A program made the position numbers and the translations under genes. 64,000 bases of DNA, from the NCBI GenBank assembly GCA_036491115.1, contig DASXCQ010000056.1:19278-83277 (forward strand), written 5' to 3'. Positions 41,942 to 50,016 of the stretch are shown piece after piece; position 1 is the first letter of the stretch; each line of letters opens with the position of its first letter. Below the pieces are notes generated by a model that made no database searches, was not told the DNA's origin, and was given only the letters and a program-made list of their open reading frames with translations. The DNA is from DATEPR01 sp036491115. Lineage in GTDB: Bacteria; Actinomycetota; Actinomycetes; Mycobacteriales; Pseudonocardiaceae.

Positions 41942-42523
41942 ATGGCATTCGGCATCATGCTGATCCCGGAGGTAGCAGTAGCCCGCCGCCTGCTCGACTT
42001 CACTCGGGAGATCACCGATATTGCTCCAACAATCTCTTCCTTGAGTCACAGCGCGGTCCCCCACCTAACCCTGATGCACGTCGACTCCGCTCACGAGGTG
42101 GCGCTGCGCTGGTGGAATGACGCCGTGCAGCGCATTGGCTCAAGTCTTCCGGTGACGCTGACCGGATTGATGTTCTCCCCCATTCCCAGGGGGAATTACT
42201 ATGTTCCGGAGGGTGGTATATATGTCGGGCTCGAGGCCGTCCGCTCCGCCAGTCTGGACAATGCGCACCGAACGCTGCTAAGCCTGGCAAGCGAGTCCGA
42301 CTGTACTCCCATCGGGGCGGTCGGTGATTATTTTCGGCCGCATATCTCTTTGTGTGCGCTTGCCGCATTTCCGCACGGTCAGCTCAGTCTGCCGCCAGAC
42401 GTGACGACCACCACAATTGAATGCAGAACTGCCTTTGGCAAGCTGCGGGAGTACGGGACTTTCGGGCCGGATCTCGTCTACCACTCCGGACACGCAGAGC
42501 CCCGAACCGGCACGGCCCGCTGA
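41942..42523 (+). CDS. 2H phosphoesterase-like protein (2'-5' RNA ligase family)
   Basis: 193 aa. Two HxT/S motifs about 100 residues apart mark the 2H fold: PHLTLMHV (near 40) and RPHISLCAL (near 138). Such enzymes open cyclic phosphates or join 2'-5' RNA ends. ATG 41942 (MAFGIMLIPEV) matches the family start; a longer frame begins at 41876 and would read through the palindrome. Composition is clearly lower in GC than the flanks, suggesting transfer. Convergent with the 392-aa gene, 35 bp between stops. Confidence 0.7.
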   Translation: MAFGIMLIPEVAVARRLLDFTREITDIAPTISSLSHSAVPHLTLMHVDSAHEVALRWWNDAVQRIGSSLPVTLTGLMFSPIPRGNYYVPEGGIYVGLEAVRSASLDNAHRTLLSLASESDCTPIGAVGDYFRPHISLCALAAFPHGQLSLPPDVTTTTIECRTAFGKLREYGTFGPDLVYHSGHAEPRTGTAR

Positions 42524-42558
42524 GGAGACCACCATTCGATCTCGATGCGCAGCAGGTC

Positions 42559-43737
42559 TCATATGGACGAAGGACTGTTGCGGGCAAGCCTCCCGGGGGG
42601 TGCGGCAGCGAGTCGGCGAAGTTTTCGCCGACTCGCGCGACGAGAGTCTTCAAGCACCCGTTGCACCTGTGGGACGCGGACAGCCGCCCCTGCCGCTGCG
42701 GCGAATGCGAATCCCTCCCAGGGAGTCAAGGTGAACGAGGTAGCCGCACCAACTCCAACGACAGCCACCAGCTCCAGTGCCTGAGAAACAACACTGCCAT
42801 ATGCGGGGACACCAATCTTGCGTGCCGCCTCCACAGCGGCTCGCTCGGCCGAGTCCAAGGTGGGCTGCTGTGACAAATCCAGCAGACCTTGCGCCGCCAG
42901 CGATCGGGTCACACCAACACTTCCGGACCAGGCAGCCACCCTGGCGTCGGTCCCCTTCTCGCGCAGCGCCGCGTTCAGTAGAATCGCCGAGAGAAATTGC
43001 TGGGTATCGGTTGCCTGGTAGACCACTTCAGAACCGGCGGTCAGCTTCTTCAACACTGGCGAACGGACGGGATGGTGGACAACTTGCACCCCCGAGAGCT
43101 CGGCAATTCCATCGTGGAACCGCCCCCTCAGCATGGCGGCCGTTGCGCAAGCATCCCACATGATCCGGAGAGGTTCACCAGAGGCTCGATCCAAGAATCT
43201 GCTGCGGGACAGAAACTCTGAGTCGCAACTCATGTGCCAGGCCTTGACCAGATCGTCCTTCGGCACCTGAAGTGTCAAGGACAGCTCCGGTATGAGTGTC
43301 TTGTTGAACACCCCGCCCAGCCGTGACGAGTGCTCGACCGTGTTATACCGAAAGAAGTTGGCCAACCATTCTACGAAAGGTCCATAGTCCTCCCGTCCAT
43401 CCGCGTACGTGCCATCATATAGCTTGCCCAGCATGTCACGTACCTTATCTGGATTTCGGCGTGCCCACCGCCTCATGCGACCGAGCGCCCGTACTTTGAC
43501 CTCGGCGGGTATGTCGAATATTCTTACCGTATCAGTCAGGCTGGCAACCATCTTGCCGTAGGCATCCGAAGGAAATCCGTCCCGCTCGAAGCCCGGCATT
43601 ATATGAATTCTTGGCGCTCCTATGAACAGCGCTCCCAGGTCATGGCTCACCTGCACTGCCCATCTATTTGCACTGCGCCCGAGCCTGAGATAATTCACGA
43701 CTTCGTAAAGCGAGGCGGAATCGACAAAACCGTCCAT
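42559..43737 (-). CDS. 392-aa protein of unknown family
   Basis: I do not recognise this protein. It opens MDGFVDSASLYEVVNYL, a strand-Asp-helix start that faintly recalls PIN-like domains, without the other acidic residues being clear. A long helical middle contains EWLANFFRYNTVEHSS and LRIMWDACATAAMLRGRF. Near the C-terminus two hydrophobic stretches (LELVAVVGVGAATSFTL and FAFAAAAGAAVRV, about 325-362) could form a membrane hairpin, followed by a strongly basic tail (RRASRRKLRRL). Codon use is AT-richer than in the neighbours. An inverted repeat lies 47 bp upstream of its ATG. Confidence 0.7.
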   Translation of the reverse strand: MDGFVDSASLYEVVNYLRLGRSANRWAVQVSHDLGALFIGAPRIHIMPGFERDGFPSDAYGKMVASLTDTVRIFDIPAEVKVRALGRMRRWARRNPDKVRDMLGKLYDGTYADGREDYGPFVEWLANFFRYNTVEHSSRLGGVFNKTLIPELSLTLQVPKDDLVKAWHMSCDSEFLSRSRFLDRASGEPLRIMWDACATAAMLRGRFHDGIAELSGVQVVHHPVRSPVLKKLTAGSEVVYQATDTQQFLSAILLNAALREKGTDARVAAWSGSVGVTRSLAAQGLLDLSQQPTLDSAERAAVEAARKIGVPAYGSVVSQALELVAVVGVGAATSFTLTPWEGFAFAAAAGAAVRVPQVQRVLEDSRRASRRKLRRLAAAPPGRLARNSPSSI

Positions 43738-43783
43738 TTACGATCTCATCCCGGCGTTCGGACAACACTCGGTAGATAAGGAT

Positions 43784-43804
43784 ACTTCGCATAGTTCGCG
43801 AAGT
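43784..43804. promoter_or_regulatory. inverted repeat upstream of the 392-aa gene
   Basis: ACTTCGC-ATAGTTC-GCGAAGT, perfect 7-7-7 inverted repeat with an inner TTCGCGAA palindrome (43795-43802). It sits 47-67 bp before the minus-strand ATG, a normal operator place. Confidence 0.55.
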
Positions 43805-44096
43805 CAACACCGAAGTGCCGCCAGCCGATTTCCTGACGGGCACGCATCATTTAATCCGTCCCAGGGCGGATTTGCGATTCGCCGCGGCTTCGGTGGTCCA
43901 TTCGTGGCGGCGATCTCGGAGTGCCGGGGCAGTGGGGGTGGCGGGTGTCGCCGCCGGCTCCGGGATCCTGGTGCTCGCGGTCGGGTACGCGGCGGGTTGC
44001 ACTACCTGACCGAGCGGCCGATGGAGCGCCACCTCCACCGATGGCCGATCAGGGGTACGCCCTGCCGTTTTATCCACAGTGGATTAGTCACGCTCT

Positions 44097-44133
44097 CAGC
44101 GAACACGCGCACAGCGAACACGCCTGTACAGCG
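44097..44133. promoter_or_regulatory. direct repeats in the clpP promoter
   Basis: CAGCGAACACGC occurs twice exactly (44097-44108 and 44112-44123), and CAGCG again at 44129-44133, spaced 15 and 17 bp. They lie 61-97 bp before clpP. AGCGAAC is like half of the GTTCGC...GCGAAC sites known for ClgR-type regulators; assignment to such a regulator is an inference. Confidence 0.5.
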
Positions 44134-44193
44134 GGTTGATCATCGCTACCGTCGGACGTGGACATTTTCGGTCGCGCGCCCAGGGAGGTAGTC

Positions 44194-44772
44194 ATGAGTC
44201 AACCCGGCCTCACGTTGAACGACGCCGTCTTCGAACAACTGCTGCGATCCAGAATCGTGTTCCTGGGCAGCGAGGTGGACGACGACGTCGCCAACCGCAT
44301 CACCGGCCAGTTGCTGTTGCTCGCCGCCGAGGACCCGGCGGCCGACATCACGTTCTACATCAACTCGCCGGGCGGCTCGGTCACCGCCGGCATGGCGATC
44401 TACGACACCATGCAGCTGATCGAGCCGGAGGTGGCCACCTGGGGCCTGGGATTCGTGGCGTCGATGGGTCAGTTCCTGCTGTCGTCCGGCACGCCCGGCA
44501 AGCGGTACGCGTTACCCAACACCCGTGTCGTCATGCACCAGCCGGCCGGCGGCGTCGGCGGCACGGCCACCGACATCGCCATCCGCGCGGCCGTACTGGG
44601 TCAGATGAAGCGCCGCATGGCGGAGCTGACGGCTGCCCAGACCGGCCAGACGGTCGAGCGGATCACCCAGGACGCCGACCGCGACCGGTGGTTCACCGCC
44701 CAGGAGGCGTTGGACTACGGCTTCATCGACCAGATCGTCCGCCGCCCGCCCGTGGGAGTGCCGCATGTCTGA
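44194..44772 (+). CDS. clpP: ATP-dependent Clp protease proteolytic subunit (first of pair)
   Basis: 192 aa serine peptidase subunit that builds the ClpP tetradecamer with AAA+ unfoldases. The triad is visible: Ser in GLGFVASMGQFLLSSG, His in RVVMHQPAGG, Asp in QDADRDRWF. GFVASMG replaces the usual GQAASMG. ATG 44194 has GGGAGG upstream. Overlaps the second clpP by 8 bp. No trigger factor or clpX follows, so this is the accessory pair (as ClpP3/P4 in Streptomyces) and not the housekeeping one. Confidence 0.92.
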   Translation: MSQPGLTLNDAVFEQLLRSRIVFLGSEVDDDVANRITGQLLLLAAEDPAADITFYINSPGGSVTAGMAIYDTMQLIEPEVATWGLGFVASMGQFLLSSGTPGKRYALPNTRVVMHQPAGGVGGTATDIAIRAAVLGQMKRRMAELTAAQTGQTVERITQDADRDRWFTAQEALDYGFIDQIVRRPPVGVPHV

Positions 44773-45376
44773 ACGCAGAGTCCTGCCGTCGATGGTCGAA
44801 CGCACCAGCTACGGCATGCGCGAGTCCGACCCGTACAGCAAGCTCTACTCGGAACGCGTGATCTTCCTGGGAACACAGGTGGACGACGCCTCGGCCAACG
44901 ACATCATGGCGCAGTTGCTGTGGTTGGAAGGTGACGATCCGGACCGGGACATTCACCTGTACATCAACTCGCCGGGCGGAGCGGACACGTCGCTGATGGC
45001 CATCTACGACACGATGAACTACGTACGGCCGGACGTCTCGACGGTGTGCCTTGGCCAGGCGGCGTCCGCGGCGGCGGTGTTGTTGGCGGCGGGAGCGCCG
45101 GGGAAACGGTTCGCGTTACCCAACTCCCGCGTGCTGATCCATCAGCCGGCGATGGAGGTGGTGCGCGGGCAGACGTCGGATCTGGAGATCCAGTCGGCGG
45201 AGATCCAGCGGGTACGGCGGCAGTTGGAGGCGACGCTGGCTCGGCATACCGGGAAGGAGGTGGCGGAGGTTCGGCGGGACATCGAGCGGGACAAGGTGTT
45301 CACGGCGGACGAGGCGATGGCGTACGGCTTGGTGGACGAGGTGATGCCCTACCGGAAGCTGTCCGCGAACCGCTGA
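44765..45376 (+). CDS. clpP: ATP-dependent Clp protease proteolytic subunit (second of pair)
   Basis: 203 aa. An N-terminal propeptide-like stretch (MSERRVLPSMVERTSYGMRE) precedes the ClpP fold; Ser is in LGQAASAAAVLLAAG, His in RVLIHQPAME and Asp in RRDIERDKVF. In VRGQTSDLEIQSAEI the handle helix is typical. It starts within the first clpP gene, so the two subunits are made together and probably form a mixed-ring protease. Confidence 0.92.
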   Translation: MSERRVLPSMVERTSYGMRESDPYSKLYSERVIFLGTQVDDASANDIMAQLLWLEGDDPDRDIHLYINSPGGADTSLMAIYDTMNYVRPDVSTVCLGQAASAAAVLLAAGAPGKRFALPNSRVLIHQPAMEVVRGQTSDLEIQSAEIQRVRRQLEATLARHTGKEVAEVRRDIERDKVFTADEAMAYGLVDEVMPYRKLSANR

Positions 45377-45630
45377 CCCGAGCCGCCCGATCGCACGGGC
45401 ATGGTGGGCAAGCCGCAACTCGAGCACGCGAGCACGCAGCGCGGCCGGCGGGCACGAATGCAATGGGCGAGTTCGTGCGGCGCGACGGATTTGCCGGGCC
45501 GCTCGGCCATGACCTCGCGGGGCGATGGCCGCCGCGCCGCCTCCCGGAACCGGACGATGTCGTGCACCGGACAAGCGCACCGTCCGAGGACTGGCGACGA
45601 CGGGCGACCGTGAACCGGTGATGCCGCGCG

Positions 45631-46266
45631 TCACACGGTTGTCGCCGCGCGTCGATGGGGCATGTTCCAACCGTCGGCCAGTCGCGACGGGTGAATGTTC
45701 CGGCCACCGCCGAAGAACTCGCAGAACTTCATGATCAGTGGGTCCCAGCCGAGCGGATCCACGTGCTGCGTCCCCGGGATGACCAAGTCCTCTTCGACAT
45801 GGGCACGCAGCACCTCCACCTGGAAGGCCGTGGCGTTCGTGGCGTCGCCCAAGGGATGCGACGCGACCACCCTGCACTCCATCTGGATCGGGCATTCCTC
45901 GACCCGAGGCGCCCGAACCAGGTCCGAGGGCTGCTCGGTCAGCCGCGCGACGCCGAACTTGTCCGGCTCGTACCGGTAGCCCTGCTCCACCTTGTAGTCC
46001 GGCACCGCCGCCGTCCCCGTGGTGAGCGCGATCCGGTCCACCGCATCGACCATCGTCGACGACGGCAGGTTGAGTACGCACTCCCCCTCCCGCAACAGGT
46101 TCGCAGTGGTCTGTCCACTGTTGCCCAGACCGAGCACGCAGGTCTGGCCCAGCCACCACGCGGACGACATCGGCGCCAGATTGGCCGTACCGTCCGCATT
46201 GCGCGAGCTGATCAACACCACCGGTGTGCCGAAGTACAGGACCTTGAGCCCGGGGGTGACGTGCAT
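45631..46266 (-). CDS. flavin reductase-like FMN-binding split-barrel protein
   Basis: 211 aa. Conserved parts are VLYFGTPVVLISSRNADGTANLAP (read as two pieces), SSAWWLGQTCVLGLG and the late HVDPLGWDPLIMKF. Such proteins bind FMN and serve as reductases or as single-component oxidoreductases; the partner is unknown. The 254 bp on its 3' side, up to the clpP stop, hold no gene I trust. Confidence 0.85.
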   Translation of the reverse strand: MHVTPGLKVLYFGTPVVLISSRNADGTANLAPMSSAWWLGQTCVLGLGNSGQTTANLLREGECVLNLPSSTMVDAVDRIALTTGTAAVPDYKVEQGYRYEPDKFGVARLTEQPSDLVRAPRVEECPIQMECRVVASHPLGDATNATAFQVEVLRAHVEEDLVIPGTQHVDPLGWDPLIMKFCEFFGGGRNIHPSRLADGWNMPHRRAATTV

Positions 46267-46510
46267 GTGCCTACCTTTCGCGGGGTGCCGTAACTACCAA
46301 CCGACTCTCCCGGGAGAGGAAGCCCGATGCTGGCGAAAATGCGACATGGCAGTTTCGGGACGCCCACCAGCCGGGCAAAAATCAACAAATCAGGCCAATC
46401 GACTCGGCATTCTCACTCACTGTCACAGCCGATAGCCCATGGGTGGTGTCAGTCCCGACAGAACCGTGTAACGTGCCGTGGCGCGCGGGGCGTGACGGTG
46501 GGAGGTTGGC

Positions 46511-47377
46511 GTGGCCACGGACGGGTCGGCTGCTGGTCCGACGGCCCGTCGCATGGTTCTGGGGTCGCAGCTGCGGCGGTTGCGTGAGCAGCGGAACATC
46601 TCCCGTGAGCAGGCCGGGGACGCCATTCGCGGCTCCGAGTCCAAGATCAGCAGACTGGAGCTCGGGCGGGTCAGCCTCAAGGAACGGGACGTCGCCGATC
46701 TGCTCGCCCTCTACGGCGTCACCGACGAACGCGAGCGCGACACCTTCCTCGATCTGGTCCGCGCCTCCAACCAGCCCGGCTGGTGGCACAGCTACCAGGA
46801 CCTGCTCCCCCGCTGGTTCCAGGACTACGTCGGCCTCGAGGAGTCCGCGGCGCGCATCCAGACCTACGAGATCGCGTTCGTGCCGGGCCTGGTCCAGACC
46901 GAGAACTACGCCCGCGCGGTCGTCCGGCGTGGACTGCCCGACGCACCCAACTCCGAGATCGACCGGCGGGTCGGGCTGCGGATGGCGCGGCAACGCCTGC
47001 TGGCCGATCCGCATGGGTGCCGGTTGTGGGCGGTGGTCGACGAATCCGTGCTGCACCGCGCGGTCGGCGGGACCGACGTGTTGCGCGAACAGCTCGGGTA
47101 CCTGCTCGAGGTCACGACCCAGTCGAACGTGTCGTTGCAGGTTGTGCCGTTCCACGCCGGCGGCTCGGCCGCCGAGGGGTCGTTCACGCTGCTTCGCTTC
47201 GCCGAGCCGGAACTGCCCGACGTGGTCTACCTGGAACACCTGTGTGGCGCCCTCTACCTGGACAAACCCGATGAGGTCGAGGCGTACGCGAAGGTCGTGC
47301 AACGACTCGCGGTGGAGGCCGAGACGCCGGACGAGAGCCGGGACCGGCTGGCCAAGATCTACAACTCGCTCGACTGA
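46511..47377 (+). CDS. XRE-type HTH regulator with DUF5753
   Basis: 288 aa. HTH: LGSQLRRLREQRNISREQAG, then GSESKISRLELGRV; DUF5753: GWWHSYQDLLPRWFQDYVGL, FVPGLVQTENYARAVVRRG and VSLQVVPFHAGGS. GTG 46511 has GGGAGG upstream. A second copy of the module at 32093-33189, not a close paralogue. Followed after 98 bp by DUF397, with a 12-bp palindrome between them. Confidence 0.92.
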   Translation: MATDGSAAGPTARRMVLGSQLRRLREQRNISREQAGDAIRGSESKISRLELGRVSLKERDVADLLALYGVTDERERDTFLDLVRASNQPGWWHSYQDLLPRWFQDYVGLEESAARIQTYEIAFVPGLVQTENYARAVVRRGLPDAPNSEIDRRVGLRMARQRLLADPHGCRLWAVVDESVLHRAVGGTDVLREQLGYLLEVTTQSNVSLQVVPFHAGGSAAEGSFTLLRFAEPELPDVVYLEHLCGALYLDKPDEVEAYAKVVQRLAVEAETPDESRDRLAKIYNSLD

Positions 47378-47383
47378 GATCAA

Positions 47384-47395
47384 ATGCACGTGCAT
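47384..47395. promoter_or_regulatory. 12-bp palindrome between XRE and DUF397 genes
   Basis: ATGCACGTGCAT, perfect, 7 bp after the XRE stop and 81 bp before the DUF397 ATG. It is followed by TGCACGCGCAC, which keeps the GCAC pattern. A likely operator of the XRE protein for its DUF397 partner. Confidence 0.5.
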
Positions 47396-47475
47396 CTGCA
47401 CGCGCACACCTGTGTTACCGTCGCGGCACGCTGTCACCACACGTGCTCGACACGCACAGGAGGTGGACTCCCGCG

Positions 47476-47700
47476 ATGGCCGACATCGACCGCGCCACGA
47501 TCGCCGCTTTGACGTCCAACCTGCCGTGGCGCAAGAGCAGACACAGTGGCGCCACGGGCAACTGTGTCGAGCTGGCCCCGCTGGCCGGATCGCGGATCGC
47601 GGTCCGGGACTCGCGGCAACCCACCGGCCCGTTCCTCGTCTACCCGAGAACCGGATTGGCCGCCTTCGTGACCTGGGCGCGATCCGACCGGTCCGGCTGA
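47476..47700 (+). CDS. DUF397 domain protein
   Basis: 74 aa. Pattern LPWRKSRHSGATGNCVELAP, then GSRIAVRDSRQPTGPFLVY and GLAAFVTWARS. ATG 47476 lies 12 bp after AGGAGG, slightly far. Partner of the XRE regulator upstream. Confidence 0.9.
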   Translation: MADIDRATIAALTSNLPWRKSRHSGATGNCVELAPLAGSRIAVRDSRQPTGPFLVYPRTGLAAFVTWARSDRSG

Positions 47701-47742
47701 CCGGCGGCCGCCCGCCGCCTCCACCGCACGTCAGGGGCTGCT

Positions 47743-48111
47743 ATGCGCGACATCACCGCGAAGCTGCGGAAGCTCATGGCGACCGGCTTCCGCTTCGTTC
47801 ACCCGCGTGACCACTGTGGCCACGTGGTCGCCGTCACCGGTGTGCGCACGCACAACGGCGTGGTCGACGTCATCCAGATCTACGGCGAGCAGGACGCGGA
47901 CGCCGCCCGGATGTCCGCCACCGAGCCGGACATCCTCTCGCCGCGATCCGTGGTGTGGCGGACCAGCGGTACCGCACTGGACGTCCTGGACGCGGTGCTC
48001 GCACTGCCCGATCCGGATCGTCGGACCGCCACCGCACCGGTCGCCGACGCCCGAGGCTGCTGGGTGTCCACCCGGCCCGGCCGCTCCACCTGGCTGACGG
48101 CGTCCGCCTAA
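47743..48111 (+). CDS. hypothetical protein near XRE/DUF397 module (122 aa)
   Basis: No family recognised. MRDITAKLRKLMATGFRFVHP opens, then VVAVTGVRTHNGVVDVIQIYG and a C-terminus CWVSTRPGRSTWLTASA. It has one strand-rich core of about 100 residues, no membrane segment. It follows the DUF397 gene by 42 bp and precedes a Methyltransf_19 gene by 43 bp, so all may be cotranscribed. Confidence 0.7.
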   Translation: MRDITAKLRKLMATGFRFVHPRDHCGHVVAVTGVRTHNGVVDVIQIYGEQDADAARMSATEPDILSPRSVVWRTSGTALDVLDAVLALPDPDRRTATAPVADARGCWVSTRPGRSTWLTASA

Positions 48112-48154
48112 CGAGACAGCTACGATCAAGCCTTGACCCTCGGGAGGGCTGACC

Positions 48155-48961
48155 GTGGCTGACATGGCAACGCAGGTACCGGCCGGCGTCGACACGAGCC
48201 GGCCCAGCATCGCCCGCGTCTACGACTACTTCCTCGGTGGCAAGGACAATTTCGCCTGTGACCGGGAGGTCGGCGAGCAGGTACGGGCCGCCGTGCCGGA
48301 AGTGGCGACGATGGCGGCGCAGAACAGGGCGTTTCTCGGCCGCGTGGTGCGCTACCTCGCCGAGCAGGGGATTCGCCAGTTCGTCGACATCGGCACCGGC
48401 CTGCCCACCCGGAACAACGTGCACCAGGTCGCGCAGACGATCGCACCGGACGCCCGCGTGGTCTATGTGGACAACGACCCCGTCGTCCTGGCGCACGCCC
48501 GCGCGCTGCTCGCCGAGAACCCGAACACGATCGCGGTGGACGGCGACCTGCGCCGGCCGGCCGACATCCTCGCCGACCCCAGGGTGCGCGGGCTGATCGA
48601 CCTGGACCAGCCGGTCGCGTTCCTGATGGTCGGCATCCTCTACTTCCTGACCGATTCCGACCGGCCGTTCGACGTGGTGGCGACCCTGCGGGACGCGATG
48701 GCACCGGGCAGCTACCTGGCCATCTCGCACGTGGTGTCCGACGACGAGCCGGAGGCGCTGACCGCCGCACAGGAGGTCTACCGCACCTTCCTGCGCCGCG
48801 ACGGTGACTCGCGGCGATCGAAGGCCGAGGTCGGCGCGTTCTTCGACGGCCTGGAGATGACCGATCCCGGGCTGGTCTACGTCAAGGACTGGCGCGGTGA
48901 CGACACGCCCGACCTGTCGCCGGTGACCTGGATGGTCGGCGGGGTGGCGCGCAAGCCATGA
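48155..48961 (+). CDS. SAM-dependent methyltransferase, Methyltransf_19 type
   Basis: 268 aa. The group signature SRPSIARVYDYFLGGKDNFACD is at the N-terminus (residues 14-35), SAM motif I is FVDIGTGLPTRNNVHQ, and VVYVDNDPVVLAHARALL is motif II. Such enzymes are very common in streptomycetes beside XRE/DUF397 genes; their substrate is unknown. GTG 48155. Its TGA overlaps the next small gene (ATGA). Confidence 0.9.
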   Translation: MADMATQVPAGVDTSRPSIARVYDYFLGGKDNFACDREVGEQVRAAVPEVATMAAQNRAFLGRVVRYLAEQGIRQFVDIGTGLPTRNNVHQVAQTIAPDARVVYVDNDPVVLAHARALLAENPNTIAVDGDLRRPADILADPRVRGLIDLDQPVAFLMVGILYFLTDSDRPFDVVATLRDAMAPGSYLAISHVVSDDEPEALTAAQEVYRTFLRRDGDSRRSKAEVGAFFDGLEMTDPGLVYVKDWRGDDTPDLSPVTWMVGGVARKP

Positions 48962-49110
48962 CCGACGACCAGCCCGAAGAACGCCACGTGACCGAGGGCG
49001 GCGATCCCGCCTGCTGGGTGGGCCAGGTGTGCCCGGAATGCGGCCGGTTCTCCGAGCAGGCCAGGCCGGTGACCTGCCCGAACTGCGGAGCGGCGTTTCC
49101 CACCGACTGA
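48958..49110 (+). CDS. 50-aa zinc-ribbon protein
   Basis: The start ATG overlaps the methyltransferase stop as ATGA, strong evidence for a translated gene. Two CxxC knuckles, CPECG and CPNCG, lie about 18 residues apart, a rubredoxin/zinc-ribbon spacing; the N-terminus is acidic. It may be an accessory or regulatory partner of the methyltransferase. Confidence 0.65.
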   Translation: MTDDQPEERHVTEGGDPACWVGQVCPECGRFSEQARPVTCPNCGAAFPTD

Positions 49111-49170
49111 TCGTCTACACTTGGCTGACGAAGCAGCATGATTCTGTCGGATGACCGGGTGGAGGCGCGC

Positions 49171-50016
49171 GTGGAGCCGGCGGCCGGACCGACGCTCTCC
49201 CGCCGCCGTGAACTGTCCGGCGGCAGTGCCCGTTCACTGTTGATGACCGTGCTGGGCGAGTTCATGCTGCCCGCCGACGAACCCGTGTGGACGGCGACCC
49301 TGGTCGACGTGCTTGCCCTGCTGGACATCGAGGAGAAGTCGGCCCGGCAGGCGCTGGCCAGGACGGCGGCCGAAGGCTGGCTGGACTCCGAACGGCTCGG
49401 CAGGCGGGTGCGCTGGAACCTGACCGCGCAGGGCAGGCGGCTGCTGGAGACCGGCGCGGCGCGGATCTACTCGTTCGGCACGGACGGTCCCGACTGGGAC
49501 GGTCAGTGGCTGATGATCCTGGTGTCGGTGCCCGAGTCGCTGCGCGACCTGCGGCACCGGTTGCGCACCCGCCTGACCTGGGCCGGTTTCGGCACGCCGA
49601 CACCTGGCGTGTGGATCTCCCCGCGCACCGAGGCCGAGTCGGACGCCCGGCGCATCCTCACCGACCTGGCGCTGCCCACCACTGCGATGTCGTTCGTCGG
49701 CCGCTACGGCGCGTTGGGCGAGCAGGCCGACATGGTCGCCGCCGCCTGGGACCTGGCCGAGGTCGCCGAGTGCTACGAGCGCTTCATCGGTGAAATCACC
49801 GGTCTCGCGCCGGATTCACCGAACCGTGTCCTGCGGGCGCAGACCCGGTTGGTGCACGAGTGGCGCCGGTTCCCGTTCCTCGATCCGCAGCTACCGAGAC
49901 AGCTGCTGCCGGCCCACTGGATCGGCACCCGCGCCGCCGACCTGTTCGCCGACCGGCACGCCCGCTGGCAGCCCGAGGCCACCCGACGCTGGCGGGAACT
50001 GGCCGCTCGGGGCTAG
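49171..50016 (+). CDS. PaaX family transcriptional regulator
   Basis: 281 aa. Winged helix near the N-terminus (SARSLLMTVLGEFML, LLDIEEKSARQALARTAAEGW), then the PaaX-like middle (DWDGQWLMILVSVPES, then FGTPTPGVWISPR) and C-terminal domain (RFPFLDPQLPRQLLPAHWIG). PaaX repressors respond to aryl-CoA thioesters, which fits the convergent benzoyl-CoA genes. GTG 49171 has GGAGG 5 bp before it; ATG 49138 has no RBS. Its stop overlaps the amidohydrolase stop. Confidence 0.9.
   Translation: MEPAAGPTLSRRRELSGGSARSLLMTVLGEFMLPADEPVWTATLVDVLALLDIEEKSARQALARTAAEGWLDSERLGRRVRWNLTAQGRRLLETGAARIYSFGTDGPDWDGQWLMILVSVPESLRDLRHRLRTRLTWAGFGTPTPGVWISPRTEAESDARRILTDLALPTTAMSFVGRYGALGEQADMVAAAWDLAEVAECYERFIGEITGLAPDSPNRVLRAQTRLVHEWRRFPFLDPQLPRQLLPAHWIGTRAADLFADRHARWQPEATRRWRELAARG

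Larger units (their letters stand above)
43738..44193. other. intergenic region before clpP with regulatory repeats
   Basis: 456 bp. The left part has the palindrome at 43784-43804. The middle encodes no gene I trust, although one plus frame (43815-44009) ends in a hydrophobic stretch. A TTATCCACA/ATCCA-CAG-TGGAT element is at 44070-44084, and direct repeats at 44097-44133 lie in front of clpP. Confidence 0.6.

Noticed and set aside
43815..44009. 64-aa plus-strand frame ending in a hydrophobic stretch
   Set aside because: No RBS and no conserved pattern; a small membrane protein cannot be excluded but is not supported.
44070..44078. TTATCCACA, a perfect DnaA-box sequence
   Set aside because: A single box inside a short ATCCA-CAG-TGGAT repeat; no cluster, AT-rich unwinding element or dnaA/dnaN genes, so not an origin.
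45349..45567. 72-aa minus-strand frame with a CSSC motif
   Set aside because: Weak GTG start without RBS and overlap with the clpP end; the Cys pair alone is not enough.
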